NCBI RefSeq assembly: GCF_011777505.1
Contig: NZ_JAATJT010000001.1
Location: 1,054,001-1,118,000 of the forward strand
DNA: 64,000 nucleotides
Direction of reading: 5' to 3'
Source of the DNA: Gaetbulibacter sp. S0825
GTDB taxonomy: Bacteria > Bacteroidota > Bacteroidia > Flavobacteriales > Flavobacteriaceae
Shown here: positions 26,947-36,254 of the stretch, piece after piece
Layout: every line of letters starts with the position of its first letter
Position numbering within the stretch: the stretch's first letter is position 1
Notes under the pieces: model-generated
What the model was told of the DNA's origin: nothing
Database searches by the model: none
What the model saw: the letters and a program-made list of their open reading frames with translations, nothing else
Translations under genes and position numbers: made by a program

Positions 26947-28088
26947 TTGAAGGAGCCAAGAGATTGCATACAGTTGAAGAATACTATTTCTCCAAAAAAT
27001 TGCGAGAAGTAAACATGCTAAAAGCAGCAGGGAAACCAATTATTAATTTAGGAATTGGAAGTCCAGATTTGCAACCACCTCAAAAAGTGATAACAGCTAT
27101 TACTGAAGGTTTGCAAGATGCAAATGCTCATAAATACCAGAGTTATCAAGGATTACCTGAGCTTCGAGAAGCTATGGCTGGGTTTTACCGAGAGCAGTTT
27201 CAGGTGCATTTAAGTCCAATGACAGAGATTTTACCTTTAATGGGAAGTAAGGAAGGTATCATGCTTATTTCAATGGCTTACCTAAATGAAGGCGATGAGG
27301 TGTTAATTCCTAATCCTGGATATCCAACCTATCAATCTGTTACTAAATTATTAGGCGCTAAACCTGTCTTTTATGAGTTAGATGAGGCCAATAATTGGAT
27401 GCCTAATATTATGGCTTTAGAAAAGCAGGATTTAAGTAAAGTTAAACTAATGTGGATAAGTTATCCGCATATGCCAACAGGTGCACAAGCTAATTATAAG
27501 GTATTTGAAAAATTAATAGATTTTGCAAAAAGAAATAATATACTACTTGTAAATGATAACCCATACAGCTTCATTTTAACAGATGCTCCTAGAAGTATCT
27601 TAAAAGTTAACGGTGCAAAAGAGGTTTGCATTGAGTTAAATTCGCTTAGTAAAACATTTAATATGGCTGGATGGCGCGTAGGAATGGTGTTAGGGGATGG
27701 TAAGCATATCAATAACATATTAAAAGTGAAAAGTAATATGGATTCTGGTATGTTTTACGGAATCCAAAAAGGAGCTATTGAAGCATTACGTTGCTCAAAA
27801 TTATGGTATTTAAGTTTAAATAGTGTGTATGAACAACGTCGAGCATTGGTATGGAAATTGGCTGAGGCTTTAAACTGTACTTATGATAAGAATGCTTCGG
27901 GATTATTTGTTTGGGCAAAGTTGCCGCCTTACGCTAAGGCAGAAGAATTTATAGATGTGTTATTAAAAAACAATCACTTATTTGTAGCTCCAGGAACCAT
28001 TTTTGGAAGTCAGGGAGAAGGTTACATTCGATTTTCTTTATGCGCATCAACTGAAGATATACAAGAAGCAATAACTAGAGTATTATGA
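26943..28088 (+). CDS. Class I/II PLP aminotransferase, probably aromatic amino acid aminotransferase
   Basis: 381-residue fold-type I aminotransferase. Motifs are INLGIGSPDLQPPQ, the cofactor-loop MGSKEGIM, NPGYPTYQSV, and the PLP lysine Lys237 in LNSLSKTFNMAGWRVGM. The C-terminus has GSQGEGYIRFSLC with the substrate-carboxylate Arg. Placed between pheA and tyrA with four-base overlaps on both sides, it most likely transaminates phenylpyruvate and 4-hydroxyphenylpyruvate. Related family members are often labelled aspartate or LL-diaminopimelate aminotransferase. The aromatic role is inferred from the operon. Confidence 0.88.
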   Translation: MIEGAKRLHTVEEYYFSKKLREVNMLKAAGKPIINLGIGSPDLQPPQKVITAITEGLQDANAHKYQSYQGLPELREAMAGFYREQFQVHLSPMTEILPLMGSKEGIMLISMAYLNEGDEVLIPNPGYPTYQSVTKLLGAKPVFYELDEANNWMPNIMALEKQDLSKVKLMWISYPHMPTGAQANYKVFEKLIDFAKRNNILLVNDNPYSFILTDAPRSILKVNGAKEVCIELNSLSKTFNMAGWRVGMVLGDGKHINNILKVKSNMDSGMFYGIQKGAIEALRCSKLWYLSLNSVYEQRRALVWKLAEALNCTYDKNASGLFVWAKLPPYAKAEEFIDVLLKNNHLFVAPGTIFGSQGEGYIRFSLCASTEDIQEAITRVL

Positions 28089-28936
28089 AAAACATATATA
28101 TCATAGGAGTTGGATTAATAGGCGGAAGTTTAGCATTAGATATTAAAAAACTAGATGCAACAACTACTATTTATGGAATCGATAAGAGTGATGAGCATTT
28201 AGATATTGCTTTAGAGAATGGTATTATAGACCGCAAAGCAACTATTGAAGATATTAAAAATGCAGATTTAGTAATTGTGGCCATTCCTGTAGATGTAACA
28301 GTTAGAGAATTGCCAAAGTTGTTAGACATGGTTTCTGATAACACTTTAATTGTGGATGTTGGTTCAACTAAAGAAGATATTTGTTCAGCAGTAGAAAATC
28401 ATCCTAAGCGTAGAAATTTCTTGGCAATGCATCCAATAGCTGGAACAGAATTTTCTGGCCCAAATGCTGCTCTATTAGGCTTGTATAATGGTAAGACTAA
28501 TATTATTTGTGAAGTAGAGGAAACTGCTTTTAAGCTTCAAGAAAAAGCACTAAAACTGTTTTCAGGTATTGGTATGCGAATACGCTATATGAAACCAAAA
28601 GCACATGATAAGCATATAGCTTATATGTCCCATTTATCGCATATTAGTTCATTTATGCTGGGAAAAACAGTTATTGACAAAGAAAAAAATGAACGCGATA
28701 TTTTCGATATGGCAGGTAGTGGATTTGAATCAACAGTAAGACTAGCAAAAAGTTCACCAGAAATGTGGACACCAATTTTCGAACAAAATAAAACTAATGT
28801 TATTGAAACATTAGAAGAATACATCAATAATCTAACGCAATTTAAAGAATTAATGCAGCGTGATGATTTTGAAGCTATTTACAACGAAATGAAAAATACG
28901 AATTACATAAAACAAATTCTTAACGGAATTGCTTAA
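28085..28936 (+). CDS. tyrA: Prephenate dehydrogenase
   Basis: NAD-dependent oxidative decarboxylation of prephenate to 4-hydroxyphenylpyruvate for tyrosine. The protein has 283 residues. The N-terminal Rossmann motif is IIGVGLIGGSLALDIK, with LVIVAIPVDV and DVGSTKEDICSAVE following. AMHPIAGTEFSGPNAA contains the catalytic His, and the C-terminal HDKHIAYMSHLSHISSFML is the dimerisation helix. No ACT domain is present. It overlaps the aminotransferase gene by four bases and precedes the DAHP synthase by 9 bases. Confidence 0.95.
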   Translation: MKNIYIIGVGLIGGSLALDIKKLDATTTIYGIDKSDEHLDIALENGIIDRKATIEDIKNADLVIVAIPVDVTVRELPKLLDMVSDNTLIVDVGSTKEDICSAVENHPKRRNFLAMHPIAGTEFSGPNAALLGLYNGKTNIICEVEETAFKLQEKALKLFSGIGMRIRYMKPKAHDKHIAYMSHLSHISSFMLGKTVIDKEKNERDIFDMAGSGFESTVRLAKSSPEMWTPIFEQNKTNVIETLEEYINNLTQFKELMQRDDFEAIYNEMKNTNYIKQILNGIA

Positions 28937-28945
28937 AAACAAGTT

Positions 28946-30031
28946 ATGGAAAACAAAAAAGAACTTAGAACATGGTTAGATAATTTTGGATTAGACCACC
29001 CATTAGTAATAGCTGGACCATGTAGCGCAGAAACTGAAGAACAAGTACTAACTATTGCGCACCAATTAAAAGATAGCGATGCTACAGTATTACGTGCAGG
29101 AATTTGGAAACCTAGAACACGACCAGGGAATTTTGAGGGTGTTGGTGCTTTAGGGTTAAAATGGTTGCAAAAAGCAAAGGAAGAAACAGGATTGCTTACT
29201 GCTACTGAGGTTGCAAATGCAAATCATGTAGATTTAGCATTGCAACACGATATTGATGTTTTATGGATTGGTGCACGTTCTACCGTAAGCCCATTTATCG
29301 TTCAAGAAATTGCTGAAGCACTTAAAGGTACCGATAAGCCAGTATTAATTAAGAATCCAGTAAATCCTGATTTAGCACTTTGGCTTGGAGCAGTGGAACG
29401 GTTTTATACTGCTGATGTTAAGAACCTTGGAGTTATTCACAGAGGATTTTCTACTTACGAAAAAACAAGATATCGTAATAATCCAGAGTGGCAATTACCA
29501 ATCGATTTACAAAATAGATTCCCAGATTTACCATTAATATTAGACCCGTCTCACATTGCAGGTAAACGCGATATTATTTTCGATTTATGCCAGACAGGAT
29601 TAGATTTGAATTTTGATGGATTAATGGTGGAAACTCACCATAACCCTGATAAAGCATGGAGTGATGCTGCACAGCAAATTACACCAGGAGAATTAATACA
29701 GTATATGGACGATCTTAAAATTAGAAAAGAAACATCTGCTGAAGCCGAATTTAATAACAAGATAAACACTTTGCGTACTCAAATAGATGTGATTGATCAT
29801 CAATTAATTGAAGTGCTTGGGAAGCGAATGAAAGTGTCTGATGGAATAGGAGAACTTAAAAAAGCAAATAACGTTGCGGTATTGCAGTCTAAACGTTGGA
29901 ACGAGATTTTAGGAAAAATGATTTTAGAAGGTGAACAACATAAATTAAGCGAAGAGTTTGTGTTAAGAATGTTTAAAGCCATCCACCAAGAATCTATTAA
30001 CCATCAAGAAAAGATATTCAAGCAATCTTAA
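28946..30031 (+). CDS. Bifunctional DAHP synthase / chorismate mutase
   Basis: 361-residue fusion. Residues about 1-260 are a type I-beta (KDO8P synthase-like) 3-deoxy-7-phosphoheptulonate synthase: VIAGPCSAETEEQV, LRAGIWKPRTRPGNFEGVG, ARSTVSPF, KNPVNPDLALWLGA, HRGFSTYEK, LDPSHIAGKRD, VETHHNPDKAWSDA. Residues about 270-355 are an AroQ-type chorismate mutase helix bundle (INTLRTQIDVIDHQLIEVLG, IGELKKANNVAVLQSKRWNEI). It catalyses both the first shikimate-pathway step and the branch to prephenate; the mutase domain probably doubles as the prephenate/chorismate feedback sensor, as in related fusions. It is the last gene of the operon, followed by a strong terminator. Confidence 0.95.
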   Translation: MENKKELRTWLDNFGLDHPLVIAGPCSAETEEQVLTIAHQLKDSDATVLRAGIWKPRTRPGNFEGVGALGLKWLQKAKEETGLLTATEVANANHVDLALQHDIDVLWIGARSTVSPFIVQEIAEALKGTDKPVLIKNPVNPDLALWLGAVERFYTADVKNLGVIHRGFSTYEKTRYRNNPEWQLPIDLQNRFPDLPLILDPSHIAGKRDIIFDLCQTGLDLNFDGLMVETHHNPDKAWSDAAQQITPGELIQYMDDLKIRKETSAEAEFNNKINTLRTQIDVIDHQLIEVLGKRMKVSDGIGELKKANNVAVLQSKRWNEILGKMILEGEQHKLSEEFVLRMFKAIHQESINHQEKIFKQS

Positions 30032-30047
30032 ATATAAATAATGAGAT

Positions 30048-30073
30048 AAAAAACTGCTTTCGAGCAGTTTTTT
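30048..30073 (+). terminator. Intrinsic terminator of the aromatic operon
   Basis: AAAAAACTGCT (30048-30058) pairs perfectly over 11 bp with AGCAGTTTTTT (30063-30073) around a TTCG tetraloop, with further T-rich sequence to 30080. It marks the operon end 17 bases after the stop codon. Confidence 0.92.
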
Positions 30074-30177
30074 GTTTTTTAAACACTTTCACTCACTCAA
30101 AAGAAGACTTCACTCATTTGTCTTTTTTTTAACTTTCTCTTTGATTTAGTTTTGATGTCTAATCAAACTTTAACAAG

Positions 30178-30843
30178 ATGAAAAATATAATACTCTTAAT
30201 AGTTGTAATTCAACTTCCAATAAATATTAAAGCCCAAATTAACTTTACGGGAACTATTAAAGATAATTATGCAGTTCTAGCGGATGCAAGTATATTTAAC
30301 GAAAGAACTCATGTAGGAACAATTTCAGATACTAAAGGTAATTTTAGTATAGAAGCGAAAAAGAATGATACACTTTCAATTTCTTATGTTGGGTATAAAA
30401 GAATTAGTTTAATCTTATCTAATTTTAAACATCAAGATATAACATTAGAAGTTGATAATGCTTTAGAAGCTATTTTAGTTGTAGCACAACCTATGAATAC
30501 CACAACTCATACGATCAAATGTAATTTAGTGAAATGTGAAGTTTTTTGCTGGGTTAAAGGTGTTAAAATAGAACACCTAAATGGTCAAGTAGAAGAAAAC
30601 TTGAACGTTCTTTATCCAAATCCATCTAAGACAGGTGATTTTAAACTTGAAATAGATATACCATTTACTCATTTTGAAGTAGAAGTATATACAATTACTG
30701 GTCAACTTGTTTTAAGTAGGAGGGTAAGTTATTTTAGTAAGCGAATAGACATCGATTTATCAAGTCATCCTAAAGGAATCTACATTATTAATTACTTAAT
30801 TGATGGAAAAAGACAAACCCCAAAGAAAGCGATAATTGGATAA
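30178..30843 (+). CDS. Secreted protein with carboxypeptidase-like regulatory domain and T9SS sorting tail
   Basis: 221-residue exported protein. The signal peptide is MKNIILLIVVIQLPINIKAQ. Residues about 22-98 are a CarboxypepD_reg-like beta-sandwich (FTGTIKDNYAVLADASIFNE, GTISDTKGNFSIEAKKNDTL, ISYVGYKR). Residues about 142-221 are a type IX secretion C-terminal sorting domain (NVLYPNPSKTGDFKLEI, VYTITGQLVLSRRV, SSHPKGIYIINYLIDG with a final K-containing strand). Three Cys lie in the linker. It should be carried across the outer membrane by the gliding-linked T9SS. No partner or substrate is evident. Transcribed alone, it converges on an unknown gene with a shared terminator. Confidence 0.8.
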   Translation: MKNIILLIVVIQLPINIKAQINFTGTIKDNYAVLADASIFNERTHVGTISDTKGNFSIEAKKNDTLSISYVGYKRISLILSNFKHQDITLEVDNALEAILVVAQPMNTTTHTIKCNLVKCEVFCWVKGVKIEHLNGQVEENLNVLYPNPSKTGDFKLEIDIPFTHFEVEVYTITGQLVLSRRVSYFSKRIDIDLSSHPKGIYIINYLIDGKRQTPKKAIIG

Positions 30844-30851
30844 GTTTAAAT

Positions 30852-30880
30852 AAAAAAGGGCGCCAACGGCGCCATTTTTA
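30852..30880. terminator. Bidirectional terminator
   Basis: GGCGCC (30859-30864) and GGCGCC (30868-30873) form a perfect GC stem around AAC, flanked by A-run upstream and T-run downstream (TAAAAAA ... ATTTTTA). It can work in both directions and lies between convergent genes ending at 30843 and 30900. Confidence 0.88.
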
Positions 30881-30899
30881 TGTTTATATAAATCGAAAA

Positions 30900-31706
30900 T
30901 TATTGAACGGAAAAATCAAAAACAGATTGATTAGATCGTCCTTGAGGTACTTGTCCTTGATATAGAAAAGCATATTCTCCAGCTTCTAAATTATCTATAG
31001 TCACTTTAAATTTATTTGACTCTATTTCTTCAATATTAAAAGGTATTGCATATTTTGGGTCAATACCAGATTGACTAGATACCCAACTCTTCTTTCCAAT
31101 AATTACTTCTCTAGTATTTTTACGCTCTTTTACAGTTAATTTCACTAATACAAACTCATTTGGAGAGCTAGCAGTTCTAAACCACCAGTTTAAAATACCA
31201 GCAGAATTTCCTTGCGTAGTCTGTAAATTATCCACTTCGGTAACCGATGGGTCAAAAACAAAAGTAAACTCAAGAGGTCTTGGTAAAACATTGTTTGATC
31301 TAATTTTAGGAAGTACAGCTCTTTTTTTGGAGTTTATAAATCCAGAAACTAATTTTTGTGCAGCAGAGTTTGAATTTGAACCAGAAAAAACCGATGGAGG
31401 CAAATGTTTTTGTTCGCCATTAACAGCATAATAGATACCTGTACGAGACTTAGTGTTATGCTTAGATTTTTTCATAATCAAGCTAATAATGTCTGAAGAA
31501 ACGTTGGCTTTTTTTAGTTTGCTGAGTTCGGCAATAGAAGTTTCAAATTTTACATCCGAAGTGTTTATTTTGTCAATAATGATATCATCGCTAAACCCCA
31601 ATTCTACCATTTGAATAACCGTTTCGTTAGTAATAGTTTCTTGAGCAAACGTATATGCTGATAGGGTAAAACATATTAAAAATAAAGAGTATTTGATTTT
31701 TTTCAT
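30900..31706 (-). CDS. Exported protein of unknown function
   Basis: 268 residues with a clear signal peptide (MKKIKYSLFLICFTLSAYTFAQ). I do not recognise the family. Residues about 25-80 are helical (ETVIQMVELGFSDDIIIDKI, SELKKA-like segments) and resemble the short helical repeat found before many Bacteroidetes periplasmic proteins. The rest is beta-rich and polar (FTFVFDPSVTEVDNLQT, FKVTIDNLEAGEYAFLYQGQ). No catalytic motif or lipobox was seen. It is followed upstream, on the same strand, by another small exported unknown. Confidence 0.8.
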   Translation of the reverse strand: MKKIKYSLFLICFTLSAYTFAQETITNETVIQMVELGFSDDIIIDKINTSDVKFETSIAELSKLKKANVSSDIISLIMKKSKHNTKSRTGIYYAVNGEQKHLPPSVFSGSNSNSAAQKLVSGFINSKKRAVLPKIRSNNVLPRPLEFTFVFDPSVTEVDNLQTTQGNSAGILNWWFRTASSPNEFVLVKLTVKERKNTREVIIGKKSWVSSQSGIDPKYAIPFNIEEIESNKFKVTIDNLEAGEYAFLYQGQVPQGRSNQSVFDFSVQ

Positions 31707-31801
31707 TTAATTCTAAGTTAATGGATTAATAGTGTTAAATATAATAAATTTAAAATCAATGCATTAAGTGTTCACATTTCAAATTTTAAAAGCTGCATTA
31801 A

Positions 31802-32254
31802 CTATTCTTTATCTCTTTTAAAAATATATCTGGTAATAAAAATACCGTTACCATCACCTTTTCCTGAGTCGCTTTCAACAGCACTTGTTACAAAAGCCAA
31901 TTCCCAGCCTTCGCTAATCATTGTATTGATTTTAGAAGATATTACAGCGTCGTTTGCAGCAATATTTTGAAAACGAATGCCTCCTAAATTAAAAAAGTTC
32001 AGCAATTTAGTCTCTTCAAAATCTTTAACACGTATCTCATTTCTTTTAGATTTGTTTCTAGTGTTGTCTTCTTCGGTTTGTTCCGATGTAAATTCTTTGT
32101 AATCTCTATTTTCATCTGTCGAAATAATTCTAGACCTACCTAAACCACCAGGAACTATAGACTCTACACTTGTAATTACTTTATATTCTACTTGTGCATT
32201 AATTTCGATGCAAACAAAAAATAAAAGGGCTATTAATACTGAAATTTTTCTCAT
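31802..32254 (-). CDS. Small exported protein of unknown function
   Basis: 150 residues with signal peptide MRKISVLIALLFFVCIEINAQ. The mature part has EYKVITSVESIVPGGLGRSR, a charged middle region, and a C-terminal stretch MISEGWELAFVTSAVE followed by a Tyr/Phe-rich strand (FITRYIFKRDKE). The EYKV ... GWEL pattern is reminiscent of DUF4177-type small proteins, but I would not assign the family with certainty. It is divergent from rsgA, with 85 bases between starts, and lies 95 bases upstream of the other unknown on the same strand. Confidence 0.75.
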   Translation of the reverse strand: MRKISVLIALLFFVCIEINAQVEYKVITSVESIVPGGLGRSRIISTDENRDYKEFTSEQTEEDNTRNKSKRNEIRVKDFEETKLLNFFNLGGIRFQNIAANDAVISSKINTMISEGWELAFVTSAVESDSGKGDGNGIFITRYIFKRDKE

Positions 32255-32339
32255 GTTTTTGAGTTTTTTAATTTATGTTTCTAAGATAAGACTTTCTTTA
32301 TATAAAATTGTTACTTTGTAATTCAGTTTAATATAATTA

Positions 32340-33290
32340 ATGACAGGACTCGTTTATAAATCTACAGGCAGTTGGTACACCGTTAAAGCACTTAATGGTA
32401 AGTTTCACGAATGTCGAATTAAAGGGAAATTTAGATTAAAAGGGATTAAAAGTACTAATCCAATTGCCGTTGGCGATTATGTAGAATTCGAATTGGAAAC
32501 AAAGAATAACGAAGAAACAGGAATCATTAATCGTATTCAAGACCGAAAAAATTATATTGTTAGGAAGTCAGTAAACTTATCCAAACAAACTCATATAATT
32601 GCTAGTAATATTGACCAAGTTTTTCTTTTAGTTACAATCAATAACCCACCGACTTTCACGAGTTTTATTGATAGATTTTTAATAACGGCTGAGGCATACT
32701 CAATTAAAACAGTATTATTGTTTAATAAAATTGATACCTATGATGAAGATACGCTGCTAGAAGTGAAATTATTAGCAGCATTATATAGGAAAATTGGGTA
32801 TGAATGTATTGGTATTTCGGCTAAAACAGGCAAAAATATAGATAAGGTCAAGACACTAATGAAAGATAAAGTAAGTATGTTTACGGGTCATTCAGGAGTT
32901 GGAAAATCTACTTTAATTAATACTATAGAGCCTGGGTTGGATTTAAAAACTAAGGAAATATCCGAACAACATCGACAAGGACAGCATACTACAACATTTG
33001 CCGAAATGTTTGATTTAAGCTTTGGCGCTAAAATTATAGACACTCCAGGAATAAAAGGATTTGGTGTGGTTGATATGGATAAAGAAGAAGTTGGTGACTA
33101 TTTCCCTGAGTTTTTTCAACTTAAACAACACTGTAAATTTAATAACTGTTTGCATTTAAAAGAGCCTAAATGCGCAGTAAAAAAAGCTTTAGAAAATGGC
33201 GATATTGCTTTTTCAAGATATAGAAGTTATTTACAGATTCTAGAAGGAGAAGATGAGCATTTTAGAACCGATAATTTTGATAACGAGTAA
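32340..33290 (+). CDS. rsgA: Ribosome small-subunit-dependent GTPase RsgA
   Basis: 316-residue late 30S assembly GTPase. It has an N-terminal OB fold (residues about 1-65), then a circularly permuted GTPase with G4 LLFNKID, G5 ISAKTG, G1 GHSGVGKSTL and G3 IDTPGIKGF in that order, and a C-terminal zinc motif (CKFNNCLHLKEPKCAVKKAL). This permuted order is diagnostic. Its stop adjoins the start of dtd. An imperfect -7 element, TTACTTTG (32311-32318), lies 22 bases upstream of the start. Confidence 0.96.
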   Translation: MTGLVYKSTGSWYTVKALNGKFHECRIKGKFRLKGIKSTNPIAVGDYVEFELETKNNEETGIINRIQDRKNYIVRKSVNLSKQTHIIASNIDQVFLLVTINNPPTFTSFIDRFLITAEAYSIKTVLLFNKIDTYDEDTLLEVKLLAALYRKIGYECIGISAKTGKNIDKVKTLMKDKVSMFTGHSGVGKSTLINTIEPGLDLKTKEISEQHRQGQHTTTFAEMFDLSFGAKIIDTPGIKGFGVVDMDKEEVGDYFPEFFQLKQHCKFNNCLHLKEPKCAVKKALENGDIAFSRYRSYLQILEGEDEHFRTDNFDNE

Positions 33291-33743
33291 ATGAAAGTAG
33301 TCATACAACGTGTTACCAAAGCAAGTGTCACCATTGATGGAATAAAAATCGCCTCTATAAATGATGGTTTATTAGTGTTGCTGGGAATTATAAATGAAGA
33401 TACTCAAGAGGATGTTTCCTGGTTAAGTAATAAAATAGCCAATCTTCGCATTTTTGGAGATGACGGAGGTGTTATGAATAAGTCAGTTATTGATGTAAAA
33501 GGAGATGCTATTGTAGTAAGTCAATTTACACTCCATGCAAATACAAAAAAAGGCAACAGACCAAGTTACATTAAAGCGGCAAAGCCAGATGTGGCTATTC
33601 CGTTATATGAGCAATTCGTCTCTCAGTTAGAAGCCGATTTAGGCAGAAAAGTACAAACTGGCGAGTTTGGAGCCGATATGAAAGTAGAATTACTCAACGA
33701 TGGTCCAGTAACCATAATTATAGACACCAAACAAAAAGGCTAA
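33291..33743 (+). CDS. dtd: D-aminoacyl-tRNA deacylase
   Basis: 150-residue DTD enzyme that hydrolyses D-amino acids mischarged on tRNA. It opens MKVVIQRVTKASVTIDG, with the active-site motifs SQFTLHANTKKGNRPS and the cross-subunit Gly-Pro motif in NDGPVTIIIDT. Its length is normal. It begins directly after the rsgA stop, and its own stop overlaps the next ATG by one base (TAATG), so these genes form a housekeeping operon. Confidence 0.96.
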   Translation: MKVVIQRVTKASVTIDGIKIASINDGLLVLLGIINEDTQEDVSWLSNKIANLRIFGDDGGVMNKSVIDVKGDAIVVSQFTLHANTKKGNRPSYIKAAKPDVAIPLYEQFVSQLEADLGRKVQTGEFGADMKVELLNDGPVTIIIDTKQKG

Positions 33744-34282
33744 TGGCATCCGTTTTTGGTCATAGCATTATTGGTGTAACCTTAGTTAAATTATTTGCAT
33801 CAAAACAAACTAGATTATTATTGCTCTTGGCAATACTATCTACAATACTTCCAGATTTAGATGTAATTGCCTTTAATTTTGACATTCCTTATTCACACCC
33901 TTTTGGACATCGTGGTTTTACACATTCAATTTTATTTGCTGTTGTTTGGTCGTTATTACTCATGTGGTTTTTTGGGAAAAAAGATAAAATTGTTTGGTTT
34001 ATAGTTATTTTTTTATCAACTATCTCTCATGGGGTTTTAGATGCAATGACTTCTGGAGGGAAAGGAATAGGTTTCTTTATTCCATTTAATAACGATCGGT
34101 TTTTCTTTCCATTTAGAGAGATTAAAGTGTCGCCAATTGGTATAGAAAAGTTCTTTTCGGAATGGGGTATGCAAGTGATTATTAGTGAATTAAAGTATAT
34201 TTTCATTCCTTGTTTTATTATGCTTTTAGTGAGTTTTTTCTTTAAAAGACAAAAAAAATTCTATTTTAGCAAATATGATTAA
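33743..34282 (+). CDS. YdjM-like (DUF457) membrane-bound metal-dependent hydrolase
   Basis: 179 residues with about four hydrophobic segments. Conserved polar residues sit at the membrane edges: MASVFGHSIIG, LPDLDVIAF, HRGFTHSILFA, TISHGVLDAMTSGG. These His/Asp motifs define the YdjM/DUF457 inner-membrane family, thought to be metal-dependent hydrolases, with substrates mostly unknown. It is translationally coupled to dtd by a one-base overlap. The next gene begins after 58 bases. Confidence 0.85.
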   Translation: MASVFGHSIIGVTLVKLFASKQTRLLLLLAILSTILPDLDVIAFNFDIPYSHPFGHRGFTHSILFAVVWSLLLMWFFGKKDKIVWFIVIFLSTISHGVLDAMTSGGKGIGFFIPFNNDRFFFPFREIKVSPIGIEKFFSEWGMQVIISELKYIFIPCFIMLLVSFFFKRQKKFYFSKYD

Positions 34283-34340
34283 TGTCATATAATAAGTCCC
34301 CTAAGACTGCGTAATTAGACATTTGATAAATCTACTTTAT

Positions 34341-36248
34341 ATGAACTACAAAAATATAGTAGGCATAATTCTATTGCTTACTACCTTAAATGTTATGTCA
34401 CAGAGCGGAACTTACGCTGTGTTCGAAATTCCTGAAGAACTTAAAAAGAATGCTAATGCTGTTGTTAGACTTAGCAATTTAGATATAGTAATAGAGAGAA
34501 AAAACAAGATGACTCTTACCTACACAAGAGTGGTTACAGTATTAAACGAAAGAGGGAATAAATTTGTTGAAGCTTACGCAGGATATGATAATCAACTTAA
34601 AATTCGAAAAATTGAAGCTCATGTTTACGATGAGTATGGAGAAGAAATTAAAAAAATTAAGAAAAGAGATTTTATTGACCAAAGTGCTGTAGATGGTGGT
34701 ACTTTGTATTCAGATTCAAGAGTGTTGTATATGCCTTATATGCCCACGACATACCCTTACACAGTTTTTTTTACTTACGAAATGGAAACCCAAAACACAG
34801 CTTTCATACCTTCATGGAGACCAATTACGGGGTATTATGTAAGCACAGAAAAGGATAGTTACACTCTTAAAGATTTAGCCAATTTAGGAATTAGATATAA
34901 AACGAAGAACTTTGAAGAGTATGATATTGAAGTAAAAAATAACGATAAATCATTAGCGTTTAATTTATCTAATATTCAAGCAAAAAAACCTGAGCAATTA
35001 AGTCCAGTATTGTCAAAAATGACACCTCATGGAATGATTGCTGTAAATCAATTTCATTATTACGGAGCTGATGGCTATGCAAGTAATTGGAAAGAGTTTG
35101 GTGACTGGGTATTTAATGCCTTATTAAAAGGAAGAAATACCGTAAGCAATGCAACACAAGATAAGATTACACAATTGGTCAAGGGAATTGATAATCCGTT
35201 AGAAAGAGCTCAAAAAGTGTATGAATACGTTCAGAATAACACAAGATATATTAGTGTGCAGGTTGGTATTGGCGGCGTACAACCAATTCCTGCAAGTGAA
35301 GTAGATAGACTCAAATATGGAGACTGTAAGGGGTTAACAAACTATACGCAAGCTTTATTGACTGTTGCTAATGTGCCTTCCTATTATTCGGTAGTGCAAG
35401 CTGGCGATGAGATTGTAGATTTTGACCCAGAGTTTGCCACTTTAGAACAAGGAAACCATATTATTTTGGCCATCCCAAATGGAGATGAGTTAACATGGAT
35501 TGATTGCACAACACAAGTGCACCCATTTGGGTTTATAGGTGATTTTACAGATAATAGAAATGTACTATTAGTTAAAGAAGGCGGAAGTGAAATAGTAAAA
35601 ACTACTTTTTATCCTGACAACCAAAACACACAAAACACTAATGCTAAAATTAAATTAGAGTCTAACGGAAACTTTTCTTCGGATGTAGAAATTAATACTC
35701 AAGGAATTCAGTATGATTCAAGATTTCGTATTGAAAGTCTTTCAAATAAAGATTTAATGAGTTACTACAAAAATCTTTGGGGTAGCATTAACGATTTAAA
35801 TGTTAGCAGTTACAAATTTAGTAATGATAAAGATTTAGTCAAGTTTACCGAAGAACTACAAGTAAATGCAAAAGGGTATGCGACCATAAATAATGAGAGT
35901 ATCATTTTTTCTCCTAATGTGTTTAATAAAAATACGTTTGTTCCAGATAGGTACAGAAATAGGCAATTCAACATGGAAATTCAACGAGGATATTTAGATG
36001 TTGATGAATTTGAAATTGAAATTCCTGAAAATTATGTGGTTGAAGGATTGCCAGAACATGTAACCATCAACAATAAATTTGGAGAATATGCCATTGAGTT
36101 TTCTGTTAATGAGAGCAATATAGTTTATAAGAGAAAGCTTCTTATTAAGAAAGGAGAATATAGCAAAGAAGATTACAACCTATATAGAGACTTTAGAAGA
36201 AAAGTATCTAAACTAGACAAATCTATTATTGTATTAAAATCAAAATAA
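34341..36248 (+). CDS. DUF3857 protein with intact transglutaminase-like domain
   Basis: 635 residues. The ATG at 34341 is chosen because it gives a clean signal peptide (MNYKNIVGIILLLTTLNVMSQ); the TTG at 34323 adds six residues. The N-terminal DUF3857 domain (LSNLDIVIERKNKMTLTYTR, DEYGEEIKKIKKRDF) precedes a transglutaminase-like domain with a complete Cys-His-Asp set: Cys in LKYGDCKGLTNYTQ, His in GNHIILAIP, Asp in LTWIDCTTQ. A C-terminal beta domain follows. It is probably periplasmic. The physiological substrate of these Bacteroidetes proteins is not established. Its neighbour is a paralogue lacking the active site. Confidence 0.85.
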   Translation: MNYKNIVGIILLLTTLNVMSQSGTYAVFEIPEELKKNANAVVRLSNLDIVIERKNKMTLTYTRVVTVLNERGNKFVEAYAGYDNQLKIRKIEAHVYDEYGEEIKKIKKRDFIDQSAVDGGTLYSDSRVLYMPYMPTTYPYTVFFTYEMETQNTAFIPSWRPITGYYVSTEKDSYTLKDLANLGIRYKTKNFEEYDIEVKNNDKSLAFNLSNIQAKKPEQLSPVLSKMTPHGMIAVNQFHYYGADGYASNWKEFGDWVFNALLKGRNTVSNATQDKITQLVKGIDNPLERAQKVYEYVQNNTRYISVQVGIGGVQPIPASEVDRLKYGDCKGLTNYTQALLTVANVPSYYSVVQAGDEIVDFDPEFATLEQGNHIILAIPNGDELTWIDCTTQVHPFGFIGDFTDNRNVLLVKEGGSEIVKTTFYPDNQNTQNTNAKIKLESNGNFSSDVEINTQGIQYDSRFRIESLSNKDLMSYYKNLWGSINDLNVSSYKFSNDKDLVKFTEELQVNAKGYATINNESIIFSPNVFNKNTFVPDRYRNRQFNMEIQRGYLDVDEFEIEIPENYVVEGLPEHVTINNKFGEYAIEFSVNESNIVYKRKLLIKKGEYSKEDYNLYRDFRRKVSKLDKSIIVLKSK

Positions 36249-36254
36249 TTAGTC

